A model generated the notes under the pieces. That model did not search any database, was not told the DNA's origin, and worked only from the letters and a program-made list of their open reading frames with translations. From assembly GCA_030323885.1 (NCBI GenBank), contig CM059189.1, forward strand, positions 47,871,015-47,935,014: a DNA stretch of 64,000 nucleotides. Reading direction: 5' to 3'. Every line of letters starts with the position of its first letter. Within the stretch, counting starts at the first letter, position 1. This DNA comes from Branchipolynoe longqiensis (Eukaryota > Annelida > Polychaeta > Phyllodocida > Polynoidae). The position numbers were made by a program, and so were the translations under genes. Below, in pieces: positions 54,515 to 64,000 of the stretch.

Positions 54515-54855
54515 AGAGCGTGATGTAGCTCAGGCAATAGAGTGTCCACCTGTGAAGGTGTGGGTCATCTGATCAATCCTGCTCAGTGGACCCATTTTGA
54601 AGTTTGGCCTATTTTCCATTCCAACCAGTGGTCCACAACTGGTTCATCAAAGGGTGTGGCATGTGTTGTCCTGTCTGTGTTAAAGTGCATATAGAAAACC
54701 CCTTATCAGAAAGAGTAGCCTATGTGGCGGCAGCGGGTTTCCTCCAAAGAAATATGTCAGAATAACCATATGTCTGACATCCAATAGCCGATGATATGAA
54801 AATCAATGCGCTCTAGAGGCATCGTTATATAAAACAAGCTTTACTTTGACAAAGA
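54515..54855 (+). repeat. S3 SINE, full length
   Basis: tRNA-derived head GATGTAGCTCAGGCAATAGA, then the body with GTGGTCCACAACTGGTTCAT and tail CTAGAGGCATCGTTATATAA. Best copy of the mollusc-type family in the window. Confidence 0.82.
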
Positions 54856-54869
54856 GAATCAACAACACA

Positions 54870-55185
54870 CCGCCACAGCAGCCTTCCCTCCAATCGCACC
54901 TCTCGGGGATTAGTCAAAAGGCAGCTTTACTGGTGGCATAAAAGACTTAGTACCAAAAACCTCCGCCAGGTGTCCAGTCCAAGGTTATGGCGCCACAGCT
55001 GTTGGCGCTGCGTGCAGTGTAAACAATGGGTGCAGGTAAATCGGGCCTTCATCTGTTTGGGATTTCTTTGTAACGCGAGCCCACAGTAATGCAGTGCGCT
55101 AACCAAGCCGACAGCCAGGACGACGCCGACAGACAGGACGACGCCGACAGACAGGACCAATCAACGTGATTTAGTGAACAGGTTA
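54870..55185. other. Unassigned, with a short tandem repeat
   Basis: GACAGACAGGACGACGCC repeated at 55105-55158. No gene seen. Confidence 0.4.
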
Positions 55186-55440
55186 GTTGGTTGATTCTTG
55201 GAGTTTTATATCCCGCAAAATCGAAGGTCATCTCAGGATGGGTACCGACTTGTGACAGTGCACACTCATGGCAACTTTATAGTGCTGTCCCACTGGGAAC
55301 AGACTCCCCGATACCATGATCCGATATCCCACTCAGTCACATTATCCTGACACTATGCTAACCAGTCCTTGCCCTATCCTATTAATGATGAGCACCAGGC
55401 TAGGAAGCGACAAATATACATGTGGTAAGTCATCTGATTG
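55186..55440 (-). repeat. S1 SINE, partial
   Basis: Runs from GGTTGATTCTTGGAGTTTTA to GTGGTAAGTCATCTGATTGA, where a diverged relative begins. Confidence 0.75.
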
Positions 55441-55755
55441 AGCAGGATTTTACGTCCCAGTGCCACCAGAGGTCATATTAGGACGACTATCGACTTAATT
55501 ATAACAATGCATGATCTTTTAGGTTTTCATAGTGTTGCTTACTAAGATACTATAACGCCGCACACCGAGAGGATACTCCATTCAGTCAGGTAATCGTTAT
55601 CATAACATTTATTTAATTAGTCCTTAACCCTAGTCTATAAGTGGAGAGAAGAGCCGATTTATGGCTTTGGTTTCGGTTAAACTTGGCTTGAGATCGAACC
55701 CAAGTCCTTCCGTGTGAAAATCAAGCACTATGCTGCTACACTATCTGGTGCGGTG
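55441..55755 (-). repeat. Diverged S1-related SINE
   Basis: Starts GATTTTACGTCCCAGTGCCA; same plan as S1, B box-like GATCGAACCCAAG inverted, different sequence in the middle. 55790-56160 is TA-rich then unassigned. Confidence 0.55.
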
Positions 55756-56163
55756 ACAAGTTATCGTCTAGGGCTCGAAATTGTACATAGCTATATATAT
55801 ATATATATATTATATCTAATCTATATATGTATAATATATCATTTATATTATATATATAATACATATATATGAAGTATAATGTATATTTATAGTTATATAA
55901 ACTAAGGGAGGAGTTAATTAAGTATCATTTCGATAAATTGTCTCCCAAGTTATTCGGCGTCGCGCACCCACCCTGATATTGTGCTATTTATTAATTCGCG
56001 TGCATGCCATATCAGGCCAAGGTATTTGGAGTCGCGCGTTAACCCCTCGGTTCAATAGAGGATCGGCGCGACTGTGTCGCCACCTACGAGCGCTCGGGAC
56101 ACTAAATTCACCTGAATGTCCCGCACTGCTGTTGTATTTTTCCATTTAATCTATATATATGTA

Positions 56164-56655
56164 GTGGTCTGCACTGACCTCTCAGGCAAGTAACCACATA
56201 GACAGGTAGGCGTGGGGAGTGTATTGATATCAGGGAGCCTAGGTGGTGTAATGGTTAGCACACTGGCCCGGAATGCAAAGAGATGTGGGTTCGAGTCCCG
56301 CTCTAGGCGCAATATTTCCCATTTTCATCACCCCCACGACACTGTGCCGGACAGGATCCTGTACAAGCTAGCGCTTATGGTTGTTGAACCTACCCTGTGT
56401 ATGTATGTGTTAGTGCATTGCCTGTATGTATGTAATTGTAAGCATTACAAGACTTACAATTCCAGGGGACGAGTGTAGTGGTCTGCACTGACCTCTCAGG
56501 CAAGTAACCACATAGACAGGTAGGCGTGGGGAGTGTATTGATATCAGGGAGCCTAGGTGGTGTAATGGTTAGCACACTGGCCCGGAATGCAAAGAGATGT
56601 GGGTTCGAGTCCCGCTCTAGGCACAGTATTTCCCATTTTCATCACCCCCACGACA
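56164..56655 (+). repeat. Two S2 tRNA-like SINE units in direct repeat
   Basis: Same arrangement as 19728-20215: lead, tRNA-like block, tail, then a second unit ending in a TA run. Confidence 0.82.
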
Positions 56656-56846
56656 TATATAATATATATAATATATAATAATCTGGCTGTTGACAGTCTC
56701 CCACTTGATTGTATTAACAGTGATCTGCAGGCTAAGTCTCCCCACGCTGCCTTTGGCACACTCCCCTTTTTGTACTGTCAGCAGCGAATATAACATTTTA
56801 AAAACACACTCAAGAACTACCCAAACGATGTACCGGCCATTAAATT

Positions 56847-57199
56847 TAGAGTTGCATAGTCCGATGGTTTTGAATATCTGCCATTTTTCTGAGATAAATA
56901 TATTTAATTGGTTGTTATAACCTACCTTACTTTAGTTTGAAGTAATTTTCGTTTTGAATGGTAAACTTTTGAGATATTTGCGGTGCAAACATCCTAAATT
57001 GATTTTGGCAAGCATACAAAAGCTCTCGCCATAGGCTTATGCAGTAACATGTTCTGCTAAATTGACTCAGCATGCCCGTCTATGTGGCAACAAATGTTTG
57101 ATAAATGCACCAATATCTAAGTTAGATATGTAAAATCAAATCTAGATGAATGTTTTTGTTTTGAATATTTCATTCTTCATCGGACTATGTAGCTTTAAT
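56847..57199 (+). mobile_element. MITE, TTAAAGTTGCAT family (M11)
   Basis: AGAGTTGCATAGTCCGATGG to CATCGGACTATGTAGCTTTA. Confidence 0.85.
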
Positions 57200-57204
57200 A
57201 TATT

Positions 57205-57310
57205 TTAGAATTCACATCCTAGCAACCTCTAGGGACACATCAGGAGTGGGATCGACTTGTAACAATGCACAATCATGGCAAATTCATAATGTTGACCGTC
57301 TGCGATACTA
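57205..57310 (-). repeat. S1 SINE fragment
   Basis: TTCACATCCTAGCAACCTCT and GGATCGACTTGTAAC only. Confidence 0.6.
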
Positions 57311-57731
57311 CGCTGCCCTCACGCTATGATTGATTGAGAATCTGTTGACAATTTAATGCCATATCGGCATCAATGGTCATATTCATGGGGAAAAGTTTGC
57401 AGTATTTATTGTCAGTTTTGTTAATCACATTTATAAGCCTGAAATGTACACACAAATCTGAAATGGTCAGATTTGTGGCAAATGACAGCACACATGTCTG
57501 TTGTAATTTTGAAATGGTTTAATTTGTGTCAACTGACAAGAAAATGTAACTCGCAAAACATAACTAAAATTACAGAAGGTGATACAGTCCAGTTGTTCTA
57601 AGGAACTTTGCAATGTGTTCCTGCTTTACATCGGTAAAGAGGTCTCGTTTGTCATTTACATTAAAACATTATTGGCGCAACGCCATGAAATCTGCACATT
57701 CGATCAGAATGTGTCTGAGTGTCAGTAAACA

Positions 57732-59259
57732 CTAAAGGCCCGTTCACATACACGTTAATGGACGTAGTTGAACGTAGTGGAGGCTAACGTAGTTGAACGT
57801 AGTTGAACATACCTGCATCCATACTTCTCTTGGTAATAACATGGGTGGGCCGTGAGTTCCGATTTAATCTTTGGACATGTTCAAAAGAGCGCTACATGTT
57901 AGGGGCTGAATTTGCATCCGTGATTTTTCTTTTGGGATTTCTTTTATTGAGGCTGTATTTATACTGTCCATAGCATATAAGCTCGAATATTCAGGCTTGT
58001 TTTCAATGCTGGTCAGCTGTAGTGGTGGTGTTGTCTTATCACACAGTAGCAGCTGATAAGGTGCTTGGTTGCCTGCATTACAGTAGCAGGTAGACAGTTA
58101 GTAGACTATGTTATTTTTTTTGGATTTTCTTGGTATATATATATTATTATTTCTACTCTTATTGCAAGACTACCCTACTCTTAGTTACATATCATAGTCT
58201 TGCACGTGGTTGTTTATCTGGTTAATTTTGGCATGGTTACCTTCCATTGACCATCCCGCTGGTGGGCCATGACATATCACATGCCCCCATGCAGAGTGGC
58301 TTAGTGGGGGTTTCCTAGCCTTATTTTGCACAGATATTTTTTGTATGTTTTTAGGTCAGGAATTTATCGTTCCTTTACCATTTGGGTATTACATACCTTG
58401 GCAGCCATTTCCAGCATTCTTCTTTTGTGAGCTTGGATTTGGCTTCTGGTCTGCCTTAGTAGTGATGCATTATTTGCTCTAGTGTTCCTTTGTGGTTTTG
58501 TTAGGAGTTTAATGTCTTGACTGTAGTCATATGCTAATGTTTTTAGGTGAATTATTCTATTTTCTAGTACTTTTACTTTAGTTCTTTTGTGTATGTCATA
58601 GGTGGGGTGTAGTTTGTCTACTCTTAGGCAGATTTTTAGTGCTCTGTTCTGCAGTATTTGCAGTTCTTTTAGTAGTTCTTTTTTCATGCCCATGTAGATT
58701 ACATCCCCATAGTCAAAATAGGGGAGCACCATGCCTTTGAAGATCTTTATTGACATTTCTTGTGTCATGTAGTCTCTTAGCTTTGCAAATAGCCATAGTT
58801 TGTGGTTTATTTTTTGGATCGGTTGTAGTTTAGTTGGCTGTCAAACTCAAGACCTAGGTGTTTATAATGGTCTACATTTTCTAGTATTTGGTTTCCTAGC
58901 TTACAGTGTAGGTTTCTTTCTGATGTCTGGTGTCTGGTTATGGTAACGTACTCTAGCGTGCTCTTGTGTAATTGGACGAAACCCTGGTCACATAGCCGTT
59001 AGTGGTCATAGGTGAATGTAATGGAGGCTAACATAGTTGAATGTACCGGTATCCATACCGTAACGTATTTATCCGTTCCGTAATGTATTTATCAGTACCG
59101 TAACGTATTTATCCGTACCAAAACCTGCCGTACCTTAGCGTATTTCAACGTAGTTTAACATATTTACACCACGTTTGACCCACGTTAGCCTCCACTACGT
59201 TCCCCTACGTTCCCCTACGTTCAACTATGTTCACTAACGTGTATGTGACCGGGGCTTTC
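57732..59259. mobile_element. GTCACA-ended element E5, interrupted by LINE A
   Basis: Left end TAAAGGCCCGTTCACATACA and, inverted, right end GGAAAGCCCCGGTCACATAC. Left-arm word ACGTAGTTGAACGTA appears inverted in the right arm (CTACGTTCCCCTACGTTCAA), with a second word CCGTAACGTATTTAT at 59060-59115. Core TTTGGACATGTTCAAAAG at 57871-57888. The LINE A insert spans about 57930-58975. Confidence 0.7.
57930..58975 (-). pseudogene. LINE A: RT C-terminal part and 3' UTR
   Basis: 58364-58768 reads FKGMVLPYFDYGDVIYMGMK and LQILQNRALKICLRVDK, the thumb/C-terminal part of a Jockey/CR1-like RT. It stops early at a TAA (about 58363) that the copy at 38346 does not have. 58770-58975 continues upstream RT sequence with frame breaks (YKHLGLEFDS). 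3' UTR 57930-58330. Confidence 0.75.
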
Positions 59260-59420
59260 CACCCGCTGCACTCAGGATGGGGGGGTTTCCCATGAGTAAA
59301 AATGCACGAATCATCCAAACGTGGCCAATACAACATTCCGTGAGGACTACTTGGTGCCGTCAACACTCAGCATGGTCAGAATTTCAAATCGAACAACGCG
59401 AGTAGAGTCGACAAATACAC

Positions 59421-59800
59421 GTGCCGTCTGCAAAACGATCCGACCCCAGTAACCCACCTCTTGGCTGGGGTTGGCTACTAGCGATGATGTCACATTTGCA
59501 CTGGTACCGTCCTGCAGGATAACAGCTACCAGTACCAGTCATACACGTTAAAAAAAATAATAACCTAGGTTAATTAAATGGAAATACAACTAGACTATGG
59601 CATCATAAAATACCTTAAATCCTATTTTGCTGTAGTTTCATCGGTTATTAAAAAAAAAAAAGGTTTTGGATTAAGCCACCATTTTTTCCACCCCGAGCAT
59701 GGAGAAGCGTATTTGATTTTTAGACCCGAGTCTTTAGGATGTACGCATGTGCCAAAAAGTGGCTCGGGTGACCCGACTTGATTAATCGATTACGCCCCCT
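59421..59800. other. Unassigned sequence
   Basis: No repeat family or frame recognised. Confidence 0.4.
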
Positions 59801-59972
59801 GATGCGGTGGATGTTCTGCAGTGCATGGGGTAATGGTATATACATTATTATTTGGATGCTCATCCCATTCATGTTGCCATTATGATTTGCTACACTTTTT
59901 TTCCGGTAAATTTCTTTATTTATCTGAGCATGCATTTTGTTAGCGCCGAAGGACTGGTCTTCCATCCATTGA
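59800..59972 (-). repeat. LINE 3' end, opposite to the next LINE
   Basis: TTTTGTTAGCGCCGAAGGAC is the inverse of the LINE tail at 62180-62213. A tail fragment in minus orientation directly abuts the RT of the plus-strand copy. Confidence 0.55.
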
Positions 59973-59974
59973 GA

Positions 59975-61126
59975 AGTGCCCTCAGATTAGAGTGAGGGAT
60001 CCAACATGACAGCACAGACAGAGGTGAGCTTACAATAGCTGTTTTTCTTGATTTCAAGAAAGCTTTTGATACAATTGACCACAAAATCCTGCTATGTAGG
60101 ATCAAAAGAGCTGGACTGTGAAAAAGATCATGTAGGTTCATATCCAACTACTTAAACAATAGACAACAAGTCACAAAAATTAATAATAGAGAATCCTCCA
60201 CGAGAACTGTCAGAACAGGAGTGCCACAAGGTTCCACTTTGGGACCACTCCTCTTTCTGATATTTAATAATGACCTACCATTGCTGTCTACCAGTGCTAA
60301 TTTCACACTTTTTGCGGATGCTGCTGTCCTCACAGTGCACAATAAAAACATTATTCTGGCAGCTACTATGGTAAACAAGGTGTTACAAAAGGTCAATATT
60401 TGGTGTGCTGATAACAGACTTACCTTAAACACACAAAAATCAGAATATGTGATATTTGGAACAAAATCTAGAAAATCACATGCGCAAAATATAGAGCTAT
60501 GTATAGGCAATGCAGCGCTAAGAGAAGTGAACTCGTATAAATACTTAGGAACCACACTTGACTCTACACTGAATGCGAACCAGCAACTATCGAGGCTGAA
60601 CCAAATTCTAGGTATGAGAATGACAACCTTTAGAAAAATAAGATGCTACATGAGTGAGAACACAGCGCTAAAACTGTATAAGGCAACTATACTACCAATA
60701 ATAGATTATAATGATCTAATCTATGGCCTTTTAACAAAACAACAAGAAAATAAATTACAGAGAACTCAAAACCGAGCTCTTAGAACAGTATATAGGGGCA
60801 AAGTTCTCTCAGTGAATGAGATGCACACTAGATCTAATATCACATACCTGAGCCAAAGGAGAGATGCACATCTGCTATCTCTTATGTTTATCAGAGCCAA
60901 GGATGAAAACTACATAGACCATACTACCAGAGTTACCAGGCAGGGGGATGCTACACTCCTCAAAGTTCCTAAACCACTCACAAATAGACTGACAAGAGCC
61001 CCTATCTACAAAGGCAGCAAATTATGGAATGAACTCCCAGTCAGAATTAGACATGCACAAACACAACTAGAATTCAAGAACCTGGTAAGAATTCACCAAG
61101 CCAATCAGGCCCTTCTACAGGCCTAG
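59975..61126 (+). pseudogene. Jockey/CR1-like LINE RT with a lost catalytic residue
   Basis: Plus-strand frame: palm TIAVFLDFKKAFDTIDHKIL (60030-60090, first catalytic Asp present), stop TGA 60119-60121, then open from 60122: VRTGVPQGSTLGPLLFLIFN, FADAAVL at about 60311-60331 where the second Asp of FADD is Ala, thumb NSYKYLGTTLDSTLNANQQL and the C-terminus YKGSKLWNELPVRIR, ending TAG at 61124-61126. Another stop lies near 59998. Same clade as 41876-43145. A 3' UTR probably runs to about 62245 with insertions. Confidence 0.85.
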
Positions 61127-61295
61127 TGATGAGGTCGCCATATTTAATTAGCTATCTATTATAAGCACCTATGGCCACCCTGCTCCCTCCCACCACCCCA
61201 CGCGCTCCTTTGCCTGCTGCCAACAAACCAAGTTATCCACCGTACAAATTATTTGCCCAGCAAATTCGGAAAGGTGTATCAGTCTGGTAGTATTG

Positions 61296-61672
61296 CTATA
61301 GACCGGGGGCCCTATGGTACTGGGACGGCTCACTCCCTATCTCTCCCATGTGATGTAAATTTTGCGGTGCCACCTTGTGGTGGGTTTGATCGACCCAGCT
61401 GCTGGTTGGTGTTTCACATGTAAACACATATGGTTATATCATGCATGAGGCGGGTAAGCGTGAATACACATCAATATCGGATTGCTATGAACAGGCACAC
61501 ATCATCTCGCCTCGTCGCCATCGTCACACAGCTTTCACATTCATATATACATTTGTGCATATATTGTGGCATCTGTTTAGCCGGGGGAACAGCCAGCACA
61601 CCAAGTGGTGGGTTTGATCATTTTGATTACACAGTACAGGCTGAGTGAGCTGTCTTGGTATTATAGGGTCTT
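61296..61672 (+). mobile_element. CAAAGACCC-ended DNA element, copy 1
   Basis: About 375 bp. Right end GGTATTATAGGGTCTTTG; left end decayed (TAGACCGGGGGCCCTATGGT). The whole element pairs with the inverted copy at 62273-62662. Confidence 0.7.
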
Positions 61673-62272
61673 TGTACAAACATAGACACTAATAAAGTCT
61701 GTACTAGACTACTAAATGACTGAAACATACAATCCTCCAAGCATTGTTTATCCCATCATTACTAACAACCTACTTACTCAAACTACTTCATGTAGTCAAA
61801 AAAAACACCTGAGGTATTAACCTTTTAAGCATAACCCTATAAGCTAACCACACTCTATCTAACAGAATAAACAAACCATTCTACTAACACTCACTCCATC
61901 TCAAAATGTTAACTCCAACAACATGATAGTTTTGCAATTCACAACATAGTAGGCATACAAACCTATGAAGGAAAACTATGCACCTAACCACTCCGTAATG
62001 TAAAGGTCTAATCAATACACATGTATGTATCAAGTGTGTAGGAATACAACATATAACTGCTATTTTTGTATGTGAATTGTCAAACTATACCATATGTAAG
62101 TCTTTGAATGTTTGATATTGTTATTTCAGCTGATTTGGGCTAGCTGCATATATTGTAAATAACTGTATTGTCACATGGCTGGAAGACCAGTGCCACGGCG
62201 CTGACAAAAGACTTTATTCAATGAATAAACTATATTTACAACATTCAACAACACCGTTCAGCACCGTTCTCA
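61673..62272 (+). other. LINE 3' UTR-like spacer between the inverted elements
   Basis: AT-rich; includes the LINE tail CTGGAAGACCAGTGCCACGG at 62180-62200 and AATAAA signals at 62222-62232. No gene. Confidence 0.5.
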
Positions 62273-62662
62273 GTCAAAGACCCTATGATACTAAGTCGAC
62301 TCACTCAGCCTGTATTGTGTAATCAAAACGATCAAACCCACCACTTGGTGCGCTGGCTGTTTGTTCTCTTGGTTAAATAGGTGCTATATTATATGTATAA
62401 ATGTATATATGAATGTGAAAGATGTGTGATGATGGCGATGCTGGTGATGATGCTGATGATGATGGGTATTTGTTCATACCAATTTCATATTGATGTGTAT
62501 TCATACTTACCTATCTCATGTATAATATAATTGTATGTGTTTACATGTGAAACACCAACCAGCAGCCGGGCTGATCAAACCCAACACAAGGTGGCACTGC
62601 GAAATTTACATTACCATGGGAGAGATAGGGAGTGAGCCATCTTAGTATTATAGGGTCTTTGT
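62273..62662 (-). mobile_element. CAAAGACCC-ended DNA element, copy 2, inverted
   Basis: Ends CAAAGACCCTATGATACTAA and TTAGTATTATAGGGTCTTTG (about 32-bp TIRs), flanked by TCTCAGT on both sides. Contains a GATGATGMTGATG short repeat at 62428-62464. Confidence 0.75.
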
Positions 62663-62800
62663 CTCAGTACACAGTCAGCTTGCTCATTTCCTTAGGATAC
62701 CGGCATACCCAGGTAACCAGCACAAGTGGATGTTGTGCCGTACCATCGCCGAGGAATTAATTTTCAGATTCACCTTTCTCATGATTGGGTGGTCTACTTT

Positions 62801-63327
62801 AATGTTGCATGGTCCGATAAAATATAATTTGGTCAAAATCAAAAGAACTACCTACATTTGATCCTAAATATCCAACTTAGATACTAGTGCATTAACTAAT
62901 GATTCAGTACAGCATACACAGAATAATCTGTGAATTTCTAACCCCATTCCTTTGGACACCCACTTTGAGACAGCCATTAAATGGGTAGACCCCTAACCAA
63001 TTAGGTCAGTCTCATGAACTTATTAGTCCTGCCCTCATTCCCAGTACCATATATGGCATTGGTCAGGTTCCAGACTACCTACACATTAATAGGTCATTCC
63101 TTATCACGTGACCATCACGAGATGTGAATCTGGGCCACAACAACAAGACTTTTGACAAGCTTGCCGAAATGATTTTGGGTTCTTTCAGCTCAAATCTCTC
63201 CAAAATTAGGCATTTTTCATCGAAATGACTCAGGAATAATAAATAGTAGGTTATAATATGTCAACCTGATATATTTATCTCAAAAATGATGCATGAATTC
63301 GAAAGCCATCGGACTTCTGTGGTCTTT
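62801..63327 (-). mobile_element. Second-type TTAAAGTTGCAT MITE, complete (N2)
   Basis: About 525 bp; TTAATGTTGCATGGTCCGAT left, AAGCCATCGGACTTCTGTGG right. The interior agrees with 22944-23228 and in parts (CTTGCCGAAATGATTTTGGG) with the common form. Confidence 0.7.
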
Positions 63328-63492
63328 AAGATTTCTGACTGCCAGGAGACATGAAAAACTATCGCTGTAGACAAACAACATTTGTTTGGTTAGAATTCTC
63401 TGTGCAATCTAATGCAGGAAACAGTGCAAGGGATTCCACCAAGAGAATTGAGATTTGTTTGGGTACTTGAGTGGCTAGCTTATGAGTTAATA

Positions 63493-63912
63493 TAAAGTTG
63501 CATAGTCCGATGGTTTTGAGTTTCTGTTATTTTTTATGATATAAATATATTAAAGCTGCAGAGTCCGATGAAAACATAACATTTTCAAAACCAAAACAAT
63601 TATCTAGATTTGATTCTACATATCTAACTTATTAAGCATTTGTCATCACATATAAAGGGATACTGGGTCAATTAATAGAACCTGTTACTGCAGAAGCTTA
63701 TGGTGTTTTGGCAAGCCTGCCAAAATTAATTTAGCATGTTTCCATTTAAAATATCTCAAAAGTTAGCGATTTAAAATAAGTTACTTCAAACTAAAGTAAG
63801 GTAAATTATAATGAACAACCTAATTGTTTATCTCAGAAAATTAGAGAAACTCAAAACCATCGGACTATGCAACTTTAAACTGATTGTTATAATCTGCCAT
63901 ACTTTAGCTTCG
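63493..63912 (+). mobile_element. MITE (M12) with another MITE (M13) inside it
   Basis: M12: 63493-63550 and 63879-63912 (CTGATTGTTATAATCTGCCA continues its interior). M13: 63550-63878, a complete inverted copy with ends TTAAAGCTGCAGAGTCCGAT and ATCGGACTATGCAACTTTAA. Confidence 0.8.
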
Positions 63913-64000
63913 AGTCCCGAACAGCGTCAGCCAAAGTATCAACTTTGCAAAGTCTTTGCTTTAACTCGGCCGGGGTTTGATCCCACCCATGACCTCCCGC
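63913..64000 (-). repeat. S1 SINE, cut by the window edge
   Basis: Head-side part with AAGTATCAACTTTGCAAAGT and GGGGTTTGATCCCACCC (B box-like, inverted); follows directly on M12. Confidence 0.65.

Larger units (their letters stand above)
57595..59420 (-). pseudogene. I-type LINE C-terminal relic, split by E5
   Basis: Minus strand: 59260-59420 reads toward FTHGKPPHPEC, and 57595-57731 reads LLTLRHILIECADFMALRQ. Removing E5 restores the Pro-x-Cys-x2-Cys then LTLRHIL pattern known from RNase H-bearing LINEs (compare 8016-8325). Confidence 0.65.

Overview
The window is repeat-rich eukaryotic DNA, most likely from a mollusc and probably a gastropod. Three things point there: a split, intron-rich gene of the innate immune system; short interspersed repeats whose tail (around CTAGAGGCATCGTTA) I know as widespread in mollusc genomes; and a very high load of nested non-LTR retrotransposons, SINEs and MITEs. 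The species is not determined. There are two 500-N assembly gaps (23502-24001 and 46453-46952), both beside tandem arrays.

Host genes. On the minus strand, from about 21.2 kb down to the left edge, I can assemble a complement factor B-like gene. It has an ATG-only first exon, a signal-peptide exon, four CCP/sushi exons, a linker exon and three exons of a von Willebrand factor A domain with all metal-site residues. Every visible splice site matches its neighbour in intron phase. The serine protease expected next would lie beyond position 1. The second host gene is represented by one plus-strand exon at 32800-33094. It holds the N-terminus and first membrane helix of a rhodopsin-class GPCR, just downstream of a 20-copy 44-bp minisatellite.

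Repeats, left to right. A nearly intact-looking but broken Ty3/gypsy element (2757-7370, with target duplication) sits inside an older LINE relic in an intron of the factor B-like gene. Introns from 9 to 18 kb hold SINEs, about 355-bp MITEs with TTAAAGTTGCATAGTCCGAT ends, and an odd class of palindromic elements with TTAAAGGCCCAGTCACAC-like ends. From 19 to 26.5 kb there are SINE pairs, long CA-rich and C-rich arrays and a gap. From 26.5 to 30.2 kb a CR1/L2-type LINE interrupts a SINE, followed by a long-TIR MITE. From 33 to 43 kb there are LINE fragments of at least three kinds and G-rich GGGTGA arrays. From 43.5 to 47.9 kb there are satellite-like arrays and the second gap. From 48 to 64 kb there are more MITEs, SINEs, LINE relics and a large inverted pair of DNA elements.

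The most unusual signals are two. One is the family of GTCACA-ended elements, whose ends and core are conserved but whose arms are built from a different short word in each copy. The other is a 76-bp minisatellite that repeats the 3' end of a CCP exon together with its splice donor. Repeat boundaries are read by eye and are good to roughly 10-20 bases unless a target duplication is given.
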